The notes under the pieces: generated by a model
Told to the model about the DNA's origin: nothing
What the model saw: only the letters and a program-made list of their open reading frames with translations
Databases searched by the model: none
Shown: in pieces, positions 47,299-58,217 of the stretch
Position numbering within the stretch: position 1 is the first letter of the stretch
How the letters are laid out: each line of letters starts with the position of its first letter
Source: Buxus sempervirens
Taxonomy: Eukaryota > Streptophyta > Magnoliopsida > Buxales > Buxaceae
Direction of reading: 5' to 3'
Length of the DNA stretch: 64,000 nt
NCBI GenBank assembly: GCA_947561395.2
Contig: OX387185.1
Location: 17,820,366-17,884,365 of the forward strand
Program-made: the position numbers and the translations under genes

Positions 47299-47402
47299 AA
47301 CGCTCAAATTATTGATTTTCATGCATTTTTGGCCTGTTTTAAATCCCAATTACATGTTTTCATTATTTTCTCATTTTGTAGTGCAATTTGGGGTGTCTAC
47401 AT

Positions 47403-47479
47403 GTCCGCATACCATATGCGGACATGCCTTGTCCGCAGATCAAATGCGGACATGCCTTGTCCGCAAATCAAATGCGGAC
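47403..47479. repeat. Palindrome array, E4, 3 units, 28-bp period
   Basis: Units start at 47403, 47431 and 47459, exactly 28 bp apart. All three have perfect arms GTCCGCA/TGCGGAC, the first with ATGCGGAC. Loops differ slightly and both spacers read ATGCCTT. It abuts the right end of E3, so E3 inserted at or in this array. Confidence 0.95.
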
Positions 47480-47532
47480 AACATAGGTTTGTTCAATTTT
47501 TCACCTTTTTTTACCCTCACCTGCACAGGCAA

Positions 47533-50500
47533 TGTAACACCCTGGAACCAGGTCCACACGTGTCGGGTTTATACTGGCTCCCGAGCGCTACTTTAGGGCC
47601 CAAAGTGATGATAAAACTAACTTCAGAACTAACATGACACAAAATAACCTCCTAAAATTTTTTTCGAAAAACGACTATATAACGCCTGTATATATATGAG
47701 TATGGGCTAAGCCCTCAAACCACAAAACCATTACCTGATAAACACAGTTTATATCTTCATTCAAAAAACTAAACCATCAATATCTACAGATGAAAGTAAG
47801 GTCCACTAAGTTCCCACTCTCTCTCTCTCTCTTCATTTACAATATGTACAGTTTCCAAAAAAACATATACAACTATCAAAAAATTTTGCCTTTTCTATCA
47901 CTAGCCCGGATAGAAGTAGTCCTCCGGCCTATACTCGGGATAATCGTCTACTTCAGCCCCGCTACGCTTCTCACCCGCTGGATCTTAAAACAAAACCGGT
48001 AAAAACGAAAACTCGCGTGAGACTAATGTCTCAGTAAGTAGCACAATGCATGGGATAAACAATTTATGCAGTTTCAATTAATAAATTAACATGCTACATA
48101 GTATACAATTAATTCCAACAAATCATGCGAAGAGCAATTCACATATATCAAAGAGCAATTCACATAACAATACAATTTCAGAGAATAAAGTGTGTGCAAG
48201 ATTCATGAATTACCGTGCCTATAAATCGGGTTAACCACCCTTAGCCGGTTTGCCACCTCACTACTCGCCTTCGAAGCCGCGCACGGTCATCGTACGAGTG
48301 GAGCACCCATGCATGGGCTGGCACACTGCAGCTCATCGATCCCACACGGTGGTACGCAAGTGGCCCGGGGTATTAACACGACAAGCCAACACTAATGCAA
48401 GATCTAGACGGACTGTGGATCCATAACTCTCTATGCGGCCTAGATTCGGATAAGAATTAACCATGCAATTTATTTAATAAACAAGACCTATAAGAAATCA
48501 ATTGCCCAAAGTATAACTCAAACCAAATAAACCTTGTTGTTCACTTACCGTAAATCCCTAGGCCATTCTGCCTTTCGGGATGCCATAGGCTTATTTGCCT
48601 TTCTCATCTAACAAGAAGCCTCAGCTTCGATTGCCAATTACAAATCGCAAATCACTTTATCAACCCAACTCATTAACGACTAAAGGTATAAAATAATTTT
48701 ATAAACCAATTTTATAAACCAATTTAATAAAATATCCACGGTTGGTTTGAAATTGTCGTTTACTCTGCAGGTTGAATTCTAACTAGTGACTTATATGCTA
48801 AACCTGATTTAAGCTATAAGGAATTGGTATGCGTGCTATACATCGTTGGAAAACTCTATGAATCTAGTTTCCAACGCAACAAACGGTGCTAAAATCGAAG
48901 TTTCCTACAAGAAATTATGGTTGTTTTACTACAGGTGGTTATAACCTGCCGTGAAATCAAGTGGACGGAAACCATCAAGCTCTCCTGATTTTTCTTGCAA
49001 TACCTCGAGTTCCGATTGGTCCCAAACCAATTCCATTCAACTACGAATACCCTAAACTAAATTTTAGAATACTATTATGAATTTTTACGCGAAGATTCCT
49101 AGCCTTCGCAAACTGCCGAAATCTTACACAGGTTTAAGACAGCCTAACAAAGAGCTGCTATGTTTTTAACTTCAAATTGTTGCTATGCAACCAACTCAGA
49201 TTTTTCCTCAACAAAACCAACAAATTATCCAATAGGTTGTGCAACTAGAAATTTTAAAGGTGATCTCTTAAATGGAGTAATCCCACAACTCATAAAGAAT
49301 CTAATAATACTAAATTCCACCCAAATTATATTTCCAGCTATAAGAGACCAGAATCTGAAAATAAAATTATGAACCTAAATGCCAATCTGAACTTAAATTA
49401 CCACTTTTATCATAACTGATAAACTATAGTAAATCTGAACTTCAATTACAGCTTTGAAACTAAAAATCTGAACCTAAATTCCAATCCCTAATATGAAAAT
49501 AACCATCAAAAATACAATTTGAACCTTAATCCAAAAACCATATGTTTACCCACATAAAAATAACATGTATAGTTAAAATTCCTGAAAATTCAACAATTTC
49601 CTAGCAAAGCAAGAAACCAGATTTTTTTCTTTGACATCCACCTCTAGCAATTGATCAATAGGTTGCTTTCTTATAAATAAACTTCAACTACTAAAGAAAA
49701 ACTAGCTACTGATACCTAGCCATACAGAAATGGTGTAAACAGCAAGCAAAACCAATTTAGTTTCTCAGACCCAACGGCCTTCAGCAAACAAGAGGAATCA
49801 AACGACGTTCAGTAAACGACCCAAACCCCCAATAAAAATTGGTTCATTGCGTTTATTTGTATTTTTGGTGAAATCAAATGAACCCATCCAGGAAGTGTTC
49901 GACTGTTCTGGTTCGGATGTTTATTTGCATCAGTAATCGATCATACTCAAGAATATAAACGAGACCATAAGATAACAAACAGAAATCAGAACGGTAATTA
50001 ACAGGAATCGATCAAACAAAACTCCATCGAAAAACCAACAGTGATCGTTCGAACATACAGAAATAAAAAAAATAACAAAACAGAAATCGATTCGAACGAA
50101 AATTATATGCTACTTACCTATGAACGAATCCAAACTCCAATCACCCAAAACCCCCTTCTCTTCTCCCTTTTCTTCTTTCTTCTTCCCCACGTTTTTCGCT
50201 TGTGCTGTTAACCCTCAACGAACGACCACCTCTCCTCTCTTCCTCTCTTTTCTCTTTTCTCCTTTTCCCTTCTTCCTCCTCCTCTCCACGGCTTCTTTCT
50301 TCTGCGATTTCTGCTTTGCCGCAAACCCCTGATGACCCAACACCCCAAAAACTCCAATCGCCCTTTTCTTCTGCAGTTTTTTTTCTTCCGCTCAATCCCT
50401 CAACTCAAGTACACGCCCCCTCTATTCTTCCTCTTTCATCCTTCCTCTTCTCCACGACCCCCACTTCTCCTTCGCCCCTCTTCTTCTTCTACGTTTTTTT

Positions 50501-50764
50501 TTTCTTCTTTGCCTCTCTTATAACCTAACGACCAAAACCCCCAATTGCACAAATGCCCTTTTTTTTTTTTAAAACCAATGAACCACTTGAACCCGGTTCA
50601 CTTAAACTTGAACCAACTCCAAATAAACCACTAAACTAACCAATAGCCCATTAAACCAATAACCAAAGGAATTAGTTAAACCAAATGAATTTGTTTTCCT
50701 CTATTGTTCTTTAATAATTTTAATTAATCTTAATTAAAGTTTCTCAAAATTCCAGAGTGTTACA
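47533..50764 (-). mobile_element. S4: solo LTR of 3232 bp
   Basis: Ends TGTAACACCCTGG and CCAGAGTGTTACA, themselves near-inverted, flanked by GGCAA (47528-47532 and 50765-50769). It has no coding sequence. Short frames near 50120-50530 are a pyrimidine-rich stretch, not a gene. It shares with S3 and S5 a stem of GAGAC/GTCTC type followed by AGTAAGTAGCA (48019-48045). Confidence 0.88.
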
Positions 50765-50770
50765 GGCAAT

Positions 50771-50855
50771 ACTTATTTATATGTAATATATATCATTTAA
50801 GTAAATGTCCTCGTATTTTTTAATCTCCATTTACTTAAAATATTACATGTAAATA
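50771..50855. repeat. Imperfect inverted repeat
   Basis: CTTATTTATATGTAATAT on the left faces ATATTACATGTAAATAAG on the right, with an inner pair TTAAGTAAATG and CATTTACTTAA. The arms are about 30 bp. It lies just outside S4, in the presumed E4 LTR, before a 16-base C run at 50864-50879. Confidence 0.75.
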
Positions 50856-51609
50856 AGCAAACACCCCCCCCCCCCCCCCATTTGAATCCATTAAAAATAG
50901 TTCCAGACCAAAATTCCAAGTGAATAAAAAGTCAACTTTCTAGTTCAAGGCTAAATTCCGGTTTTTCAGGTCTGGTAAAAAGGTTCAACATGTTAATACC
51001 AAAGTATTTGTCAAGATTTAAAGGCTCAAAAAATTCATTTATGCAATAACATTACTAAAGACCTGATTACCGGGAAAAATTATCTTGAAATCATGCCTTA
51101 AAAAATATTTCATTTTTTCGGGTCAAAAGTCAACAAAATTCAACTGGAAAAAGTTAGACTTTGCGCAAAAGATTTAATTTGGGCATTTTCCTTTGGGGTT
51201 TTGGATTCAAATGGGTTAAGGACTTCAAACCCAATGCTAAGAATTGAAAATTTCAATAAGATATTTCTCTCCTTCAAGATTTATCAAAAATCATGCAATT
51301 TTGGGGTGTCTTCAGTTACAACAGATAAGGAATTTCATTTCCAACAGATAAGATAATATCTTAACTGTTTTTCCAGATTCGAAATTTTGCTATTTGGAAA
51401 GAAAGTCTTTTAATTGGATAGTACATATCAAATCTAAGAGATGCATATCAAATTTGAATTTAAATTAAATCTCTGTTAAGCTTAGAGATAAGAATTAAAT
51501 CAAATCTCAATTCAAATCATGTTAACCAAAATCTGATTAGAAAAACAATCTACAAGTTCTTAAAAATTCCACATCTTATCAACAAAATAAATGCCACATC
51601 ATCAAATGC

Positions 51610-52300
51610 CAACATACTTAACAAGCTCTTTCCAACTTTTAATGTGAGCATGGTCTAACCCTGAAAACCACTTCAATCCTGCCCCTATCAATGAGTGTTG
51701 GAAAAATTTAACCAGTAGCTATTCATTCTTCCCATATTGGAACATGGTTCCACAGTATAACTTCAGATGAGACAAAGGGCAACCAAACCCATCATATTTT
51801 TCAAAGTCTGGACATTTGAATTTCGGTGGAAATTTAACATCTGGGTAAAAGCATGAATCTTCAAAATTTACCCCTCCATACGAATTAGTTCCTCAAACTT
51901 GGCAAAGTTCAATCTGAATAGCCTCAAATTTGCTAGCAAATTTCCTTTCTAAATATTCTTTATCCTTGGAATTTTGGTACTCTTCTTCTTCCTCATGCTC
52001 CAATTCATTTCCTGAAGGTATCTGAATCACTAGAGTTACATTGGCTGGTGTAGGCTAATGAGGTGGATTGGTACCCGGTGGAGGTCTCATATGACGATGA
52101 TGCCTGAGTAGCCTAGTTTTGAGTATTCTGGTTAATTATGGAGTAATGTCTCCAATATTTTAGCAAGACTGGCCACTTGCTCTTGCAATTGTTGGAAACT
52201 TTGTGGAGAGTCCGATTGTTCTGGTGGATTCATCCTCCTTGACCTCAACAAGTGTGGACTACAAATGTATTCTTTCGGCGCTATTGTTACCACCGCCTGT
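51610..52300 (-). pseudogene. E5: gag fragment of an older Tat-type element
   Basis: Minus-strand sequence that translates, in broken frames, to gag wording (KYDGFGCPL-like, then a Gln-rich N-terminus and QVASLAKILE-like). It corresponds to E1 4090-4727 but is much more diverged. Left of it (51315-51609) is AT-rich sequence I cannot place. Confidence 0.65.
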
Positions 52301-54075
52301 TGGTGATATCAAAATTAGTAAATAAAATTTTAACAAATGAGTGAATGCAAATGATGGTAGAAAAAAGAAAAAAAATTCTTAGTCTCTCCTCATGGGACAC
52401 AATCTACATCTCATAACCACTGAAGGTAGTGCTAACAAGATCTAAGATTGGTGATAGGAGAGGAGACCTAGCCTATTTATAATACAATATTTCTCCCATT
52501 AGTCTTTCCTCTCCTTTCTCCTCTTTATCAGAACCAGATGTCAGATAGGAACAGTTTCAGAATTCTTTATGTTCTATGTGTTAGGATAGGAGAGGAGACA
52601 TAGCCTATCTATAATAGAATATTCCTCCCATTGAGGACTTCAATTCAGATTAGGATGCTATGGAGACTCCTTATTCAACATGGTCTCCTGGCCTGCATAC
52701 AACTATTATCACATTATAATTATACAGAAAATGTCCCTATATAATTAAGGTGCACCAAACCCAAATAACCCAATATTATGGACTATATTCAACCTATTTT
52801 TATAAAACTAAAATACGATTAATGTGAGCTCGCATAAAAGGAAAATTCTAACAAGATATTCATAAAGAATCTGTTTTTATATAAATCTGATTGTTGGCGA
52901 GGCAATTATTCTTTTTTTTCAAATGCCACCGTTACCATCTCTTTCCCTCCAAGTCTTTTTGCGTTAATGGAAATCAACTTTTTGTATGTCAATAAACCAT
53001 TGTTCACTTCTTGTGCCATTGTTCTTTGCTATGAAAATACTATGTTAGGAAACCCTTGAACAAGGTTGGTTTGCAAACTTTGACACGGAATCCAATCTCT
53101 AAGCATTAAATTGGATACTGGTTTCTTTTTTTCCTAATCATTTTGGGAAAAAAAATTTAAGCAGCTATAAGATTTTATAAATTTCAGTTTCCAAAAAGAA
53201 TATAGGAAACAGAAAACAAAATAAAGTCAATTGGTTCAGTCTTTACTAACTTAAACAATGGAAGACAGCCTCATGCATCGTCATAATATAATATAGAGAG
53301 ACAGAGGGAGCGATCGAAGAGAGAGAGAAGGTATTATTTTAGCAACAATAATGCTATTTTTTAAAGAAGTGGGTATTATTTAAACCAAAAAAAATGCTTT
53401 TATTTATGTATTGATAATGGTTCAATTATTGCTAAGTCATATCTACCCTTGTACTTAGTCCCATCTCTAATTCCTTTTTTGTCCCTTTCCCACGCCATAG
53501 TCCATTGGGTGTCTCTTTCTTCTCCTTTTTCTTTACTTTCTATTCCATAATATTTGGATTTTCTTGTTGATTTTAATGCCCACGTACATATATTTTATGT
53601 ATTTCTTTCAACACCTTATGCAGCAAAGTTCCATTTAAATTCCCCATATCTTAAGCTCCCCACCACTCCCTCATATACTTCTTTGTTTCCTTACTTATGT
53701 AAGCAAACAATTGCGTGCATTATTATATAATTAATGCAGCACAGCACCTTATCAAGTGTGATTAGTGCTAGAAATATAATATTAAATAAAATTTATAATT
53801 CAGATTTTCTTTATTTTTCATTATTTCTATATCAATCCCTTAGATTTTTTTTAGTTTATAAATTTATCCTTGCTTTTTGGATGTTGACACTCACCTCCCT
53901 GAATTTTTCTATATTTTATATGGACGTGCCTTCAAACATTTGTAGAACCTTCATATCACCATCATTTTAAATGTTTGAAAGACAAAAAATTATCACCTAG
54001 CTCGACTAGTTCTAAATTATCCCCAAAATTAATTAGAAAATTTCACAAAATGTTGTAGCATAAATATTGATATCT
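52301..54075. other. Non-coding, with a 48-bp direct repeat
   Basis: No gene seen. GATAGGAGAGGAGACCTAGC at 52452 recurs at 52574 as part of a roughly 48-bp direct repeat 122 bp apart. The rest is AT-rich intergenic sequence. Confidence 0.55.
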
Positions 54076-54083
54076 ACAGCAAG

Positions 54084-54449
54084 TAAGGATGGCAATGGTT
54101 TAACTAAACCAAACGAACCAAATATATTAGCTAGGGTCAATTTTGGATTATCCTTAATTCGTTTTACTTTGATTTCTGTTAATTAAGCTATATAAAACCG
54201 ATTGAGTTTTGGTCCGGTTTCGGTTTTAGGCTTAACCGAAACAATTCCACATATACATTAGTTTAAGACAGATCACCAGCTACTGATTGTTAACCTATTA
54301 AGTTTTGTTTTGGGTTTACATTAAATGTTTTCGGTTTGGCTTTGGTTCTATACTAAGAAAACCCCGTTGGTTTGTTACGGTTTCGGTTTGAAGTAATTTT
54401 AATAAGTTCGGTTTCAGTTTTTTGCGAAACCAATCCGTTTCCATCCCTA
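54084..54449. mobile_element. hAT-type MITE, 366 bp
   Basis: The inverted ends TAAGGATGGCAATGG and CCGTTTCCATCCCTA are flanked by 8-bp repeats ACAGCAAG (54076-54083) and TCAGCAAG (54450-54457). The inside is rich in GGTTTCGGTTT-like stretches. It has no coding capacity. Confidence 0.78.
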
Positions 54450-54457
54450 TCAGCAAG

Positions 54458-55975
54458 GAGTTAACTCCTTATTGCTGTGTAATCCTTTCAAATTAATTTG
54501 CTTAATGCATTTATTACAAACACTATAAATCTCGATTAGTTAAACTCAAATAAGCTTTAACACTTAATTATATATTTGGAAATGGCATTTAGTTGATTAC
54601 AACGTGACTTGTACCAAGAACAGAAAGAAGTTGCAGCCAATGAAGTTAAAAAATGAGATTGAGGGAATCTCAACTTTTTAACTAACCCTTCCCACTCATT
54701 GAGAGAAAAAGGTGGTATTATTTGTTAATACTATTTTTCTATGTAGTAGAAACAAAAGAATGACAGCTTTTTCTTGGTCTTACATCACCCCCACTTGTAT
54801 AAAATACTTGTAATTTTACTAATTAATATTAGTGTTTGATGATGCATACAAAAATAAAACACAGGCGCGCCACACCCTTCAACATCTTCATGGCCAGTGT
54901 CTTCCACAATTATGCCATGACTATCTTCTTCTATAAAGTAAATAGGAGATTATAATGAAGAGTATTAAAGCCCAACTAGAAAAAGATCATTATTTTGTCA
55001 AGTTTATTAAATTTTCTAGTGAGGCATGGGTTTTTTATTTTTTTAGTTTTTGTTGGCACATGGGAAACTAAATGGCCCATTCAAACTGTTGATGGAGAAA
55101 GGAAAAAAAATTCTTTTTTTTTCTTGAGTTGATATGGTGAGATGTTGATGATGATTCTCCCTAATTAGTGCACCTTAATTGATGCCATATTTATCTTATT
55201 GGAGCTTAATTTGCTTTCCTAATTAGGGATTATTGTAGTTGTTTATTTTGTGCTACTTTATCTCCATTTTGAGTTCATAATGAGTAATTAAGAATCCCTC
55301 CTTTATACAGTGGACGTAAGCTATATGCTGAACAATATAAATCATCTTGTGTTTAATTTGCGTTTTTGGATTCTTTACAAACAGTCTATCTTGACAAGAA
55401 ATTTACTAGATGAGCTGCACCCTTAGTAGTTATTACTTCAATTAACATAATCCATTTGGCATGGATGGATTAATTTAATTTGAAGAGATCAGTCTGAAGG
55501 TTAAACACAGTAGGGAAAGAGCCAAAACGAAGTGTTGTGTGGCTCCCCTTTATGTCCCCTTGTATTGTCAAGTGTATGTCTACGACTAGATTTGCTCTCT
55601 ATTTAGCATAATAATGTTTCATGTTTTCCAATTGTAGAGAATGACTTAAAATGAGTTACAACAACCAACTACATGCGTTGCCACACTAAGATAGTGGTAA
55701 AGTCTTGTAATGTTTATTTCTAAGGCATGGGGTATATACGTGTGTGTATATATACAGCAACTAAAGACATTTTTTTAAACAATAAAATCAGAAAAAATTT
55801 TAAAAATTCATCACAAGTTTCGTTACTTGAAAATGCTGAAATTAAGGAAAATCTTGGAGACGACATTTAACCACCGTGAACACATTTGTTAAGACCCTTA
55901 ACTTGAACTCTTAAATGTGGGGGGATTTAAAGCATTTACAGAGAATTAGTAGGCTCTAATGTCAAACAAACATAA
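54458..55975. other. Intergenic, nothing recognised
   Basis: AT-rich sequence without frames or repeats that I could recognise. A GGGGCGTTTGGTGGG stretch at about 55977 looks like the left end of a further MITE whose right end I did not find. Confidence 0.5.
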
Positions 55976-56150
55976 GGGGCGTTTGGTGGGTATTTTGGAT
56001 TCTAGATGCTAGTCAAAACCGGAATTTTAGAATCCAGATGGAGCGTTTGGTTCAAATTAATATAGGGATTAAAGAATCTGATTATATAATCTACCTTATA
56101 ATCAGAATCTACTTAGGAGATGGATTATGTGATTCTTCTCTAGATTCTAA

Positions 56151-57398
56151 GGGCCCGATTGGTTCACAGAATCAGGGATTGGAATTGGGGTAAGAATTGG
56201 AATTGGGGTTCCCAATTCCAATTCTTTTGATTGGTTAAATATTTGGAATTTGGAATTGGAATTAAGGCCCAATTCCATAGAATTAGCTTATAGGCTATTT
56301 TTGAAGTTACCTAATTCCCTACTAAATCGAGAAGAATTGGGGATATGAGGTAGAGAATTAGAAGCACGATATATGCCTGACAAATAGAGCTAACAAAATG
56401 CGACTCGACCCGACACGAGTTAAACGGGTTTGGGTTGACTTGTTTATTAATTGGGTTGGGGTTTCCCCAACCTGCAAGTAATCAGGTCAACCCGATTATG
56501 ACCCGGCAACCCAACGAGTAACCCAATTTAAAAAAAAAAAATCGACAAAAGTGTCATGTCCCAACCCGACCCAAACACAGTACAACCCGATCCAATTAAC
56601 CCCCAACCCTATTTTAATCATATTTTTTTAAAAATAAAAATAATAAACGGGTTGGCGGGTTGAACCCATTTATTGGCGGTTGGGTTTGGGTTGGGGGGTT
56701 TTCCAACCCGCCTTAATTTAGTTTAACCTGAACCCGACCTAATTAACCCCAACCCGATTATGACCCGACCCAAACCGACCCTTTGTCAGCTCTACCGATA
56801 AAGAAACTACCAAATCTCATTCTCCTCTTCCTCGCTGATGTTGCGAAGCGACCAAATCTCATTCTCGCTGGTGTTGCAAGGACTAGTACGTATCTTCTCC
56901 CTTCTTCTATCCTCTCTCTCTCTCGCCTCTCTATCTCTTTTGTTTCCTCTCTCTCCTTCTTCTATATTTCTCTCTCTTCTGTTTCTACTTGCTTTGACCT
57001 ATCGAGTTGATCATAATCGTCTGGTCTTACATGGAGGACTTGATTAAGACAAAAATATTATTAAAACCTAGTAGTGTTGTTTTGGTTTTGGTTGCAGAGA
57101 ATGGATTATTGGAATTCATATGTCATGATAATCAGTCATTTGTGTTATTATTAACATGGGAATGATACAAATCAATTCTTCATAAGTTCATCCAATCAGT
57201 GGAATTGGATTTTAAATCAATTATTCATGGAATTGTAATTCCAAATTTCAATTCTCTTGCCATCCAATCACAATAATTTCAATTCTCTTGCCATCCAATC
57301 ACAATAATTTCAATTCTACCCAATTCAAATTCTTGATGAATTAGAATTGGAATTATAATTCTTAATTCCAATTCCAATTCATTGAACCAATCGGAGCC
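56151..57398. mobile_element. PIF/Harbinger-type non-autonomous element, 1248 bp
   Basis: Inverted ends GGGCCCGATTGGTTCA and TGAACCAATCGGAGCC are flanked by the 3-bp repeat TAA (56148-56150 and 57399-57401). Inner ends repeat AATTGGAATT motifs. A hAT-type MITE is inserted at 56385-56794. No transposase frame. Confidence 0.8.
56385..56794. mobile_element. hAT-type MITE, 410 bp, nested
   Basis: Ends TAGAGCTAACAAAATG and CCCTTTGTCAGCTCTA, flanked by CTGACAAA (56377-56384) and CCGATAAA (56795-56802), six of eight bases alike. The inside is full of GGGTT/AACCC and CCCGACC words, as in other plant elements of this kind. Confidence 0.7.
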
Positions 57399-57449
57399 TA
57401 AGTGCCTTGCATATAATCTTTAAAAATTGAGTTTCTAGGATTTTAGCTA

Positions 57450-57630
57450 ATATATTAATATATATCATATGATATAAAGCTTAATATATTGTGATATAAT
57501 ATTATGTAGTATATTATATTATATATTAGTTATATTGTGTATATAACATTATATCACACAAAATATATACTATGTATATAATATATTTTATTTCTTATGA
57601 TATATCTATATATATATACTAGCAATGGTG
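57450..57630. repeat. AT-rich low-complexity stretch
   Basis: Almost only A and T with many TATATA and self-complementary words. No gene. Confidence 0.8.
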
Positions 57631-57734
57631 AAAGTATGCTTCGCACATTGCAAATGGAAAATATGTATAGAGTATAGCAGGATTTTATGAACTTTTTCTT
57701 TTAGAAAAGGTACATTAAAAAGTCGATCTGAAAT

Positions 57735-58208
57735 GGGAAAATTAATTTTTAGTGGTATTTTATCAAAACATTTAAGATTTAGTCAACAAAGTTTTGAGTT
57801 TTAACTTTTATTGTACCTTTATCAAAATAATTAATTTTTAGTGCCATTTCACTATTACGAGTCAATTCTTCCAAAAATTCCCTTATACAACTTACTTCCA
57901 GGACTTGTACAAGCAATAAATTAACTTGTACAAGCCATTTTAGACTTGTACAAGCAATAAAATGACTTGTACAAGTCAATAAATTAGCTTGTACAAGTCA
58001 ATAAAATGACTTGTACCTTGAATGAGTGACTTGTACAAGCCATTTGGATGAGTGATGTAAGGGCATTCTTGGAATAGTTGATTTGTAATATTGAAATGGC
58101 AGTAAAAATTAATTATTTTGATAAAGGTGCAGTAAAAATTAAAACTCAAAACTTTGCTGACTAATTCTTAAATATTTTGATAAAGCACTACTAAAAATTA
58201 ATTTTCCC
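57735..58208. mobile_element. Mutator-type MITE, 474 bp
   Basis: Inverted ends of about 115 bp (left GGGAAAATTAATTTTTAGTG, right mirrored) with few differences, flanked by 9-bp repeats ATCTGAAAT (57726-57734) and ATTTGAAAT (58209-58217). The middle has six or so copies of the palindrome CTTGTACAAG with AATAAAT/CATTTT linkers. Length of ends and repeat size fit the Mutator superfamily. Confidence 0.85.
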
Positions 58209-58217
58209 ATTTGAAAT

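Larger units (their letters stand above)
36433..47401 (-). mobile_element. E3: Tat/Ogre-type element, truncated, close to E1
   Basis: Minus-strand fossil with 5' LTR (45605-47401), primer binding site (45585-45602), leader with palindrome array and tandem array, gag and part of protease. Everything after protease is missing. The left end joins LTR sequence of E4 at a direct repeat AAGTATTACTCAT (36386-36398 and 36420-36432). Solo LTR S3 splits gag. Sequence is very close to E1 in gag, leader and LTR, so the two are the same family and of similar, fairly recent age. Confidence 0.85.
45605..47401 (-). mobile_element. LTR3: 5' LTR of E3
   Basis: 1797 bp from TGTGAGACATGG to GGGGTGTCTACA. It has the TATA-like box (46987-46994), the doubled segment (about 46510-46775) and the best-kept palindrome array. 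Right flank is another palindrome array that belongs to E4. Confidence 0.92.
35608..51314 (-). mobile_element. E4: remains of a fourth Tat-type element
   Basis: Leader sequence at 35608-36108, primer binding site at 36109-36126 (TGACGACTCCACTGGGGA on the minus strand), then an LTR that starts at 36129 (TGTGAGACATTGG). The LTR is interrupted near 36432 by E3, appears to resume at 47402-47532, is interrupted by S4, and ends at about 51314 with GGGGTGTCTTCA after GCAATTTT, the usual U3 end. Assigning the last two pieces to the same LTR is inference from the matching end and nesting order. It is heavily decayed. Confidence 0.6.

Noticed and set aside
47194-47479. CRISPR-like look of regular short palindromic repeats with spacers
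   Set aside because: Arms rather than whole repeats are conserved, spacers are only 7 or 18 bp and partly identical, there are no cas genes, and this is plant DNA inside LTRs.
47403-47479. Gal4-type zinc-cluster sites, because of CCG-N11-CGG half-site spacing
   Set aside because: The half-sites are everted relative to Gal4 sites, and zinc-cluster factors of that type are fungal, not plant. Only the geometric likeness remains.
50120-50530. Overlapping frames on both strands in S4
   Set aside because: Pyrimidine-rich low-complexity sequence inside a solo LTR. No domain, no conservation with S3.
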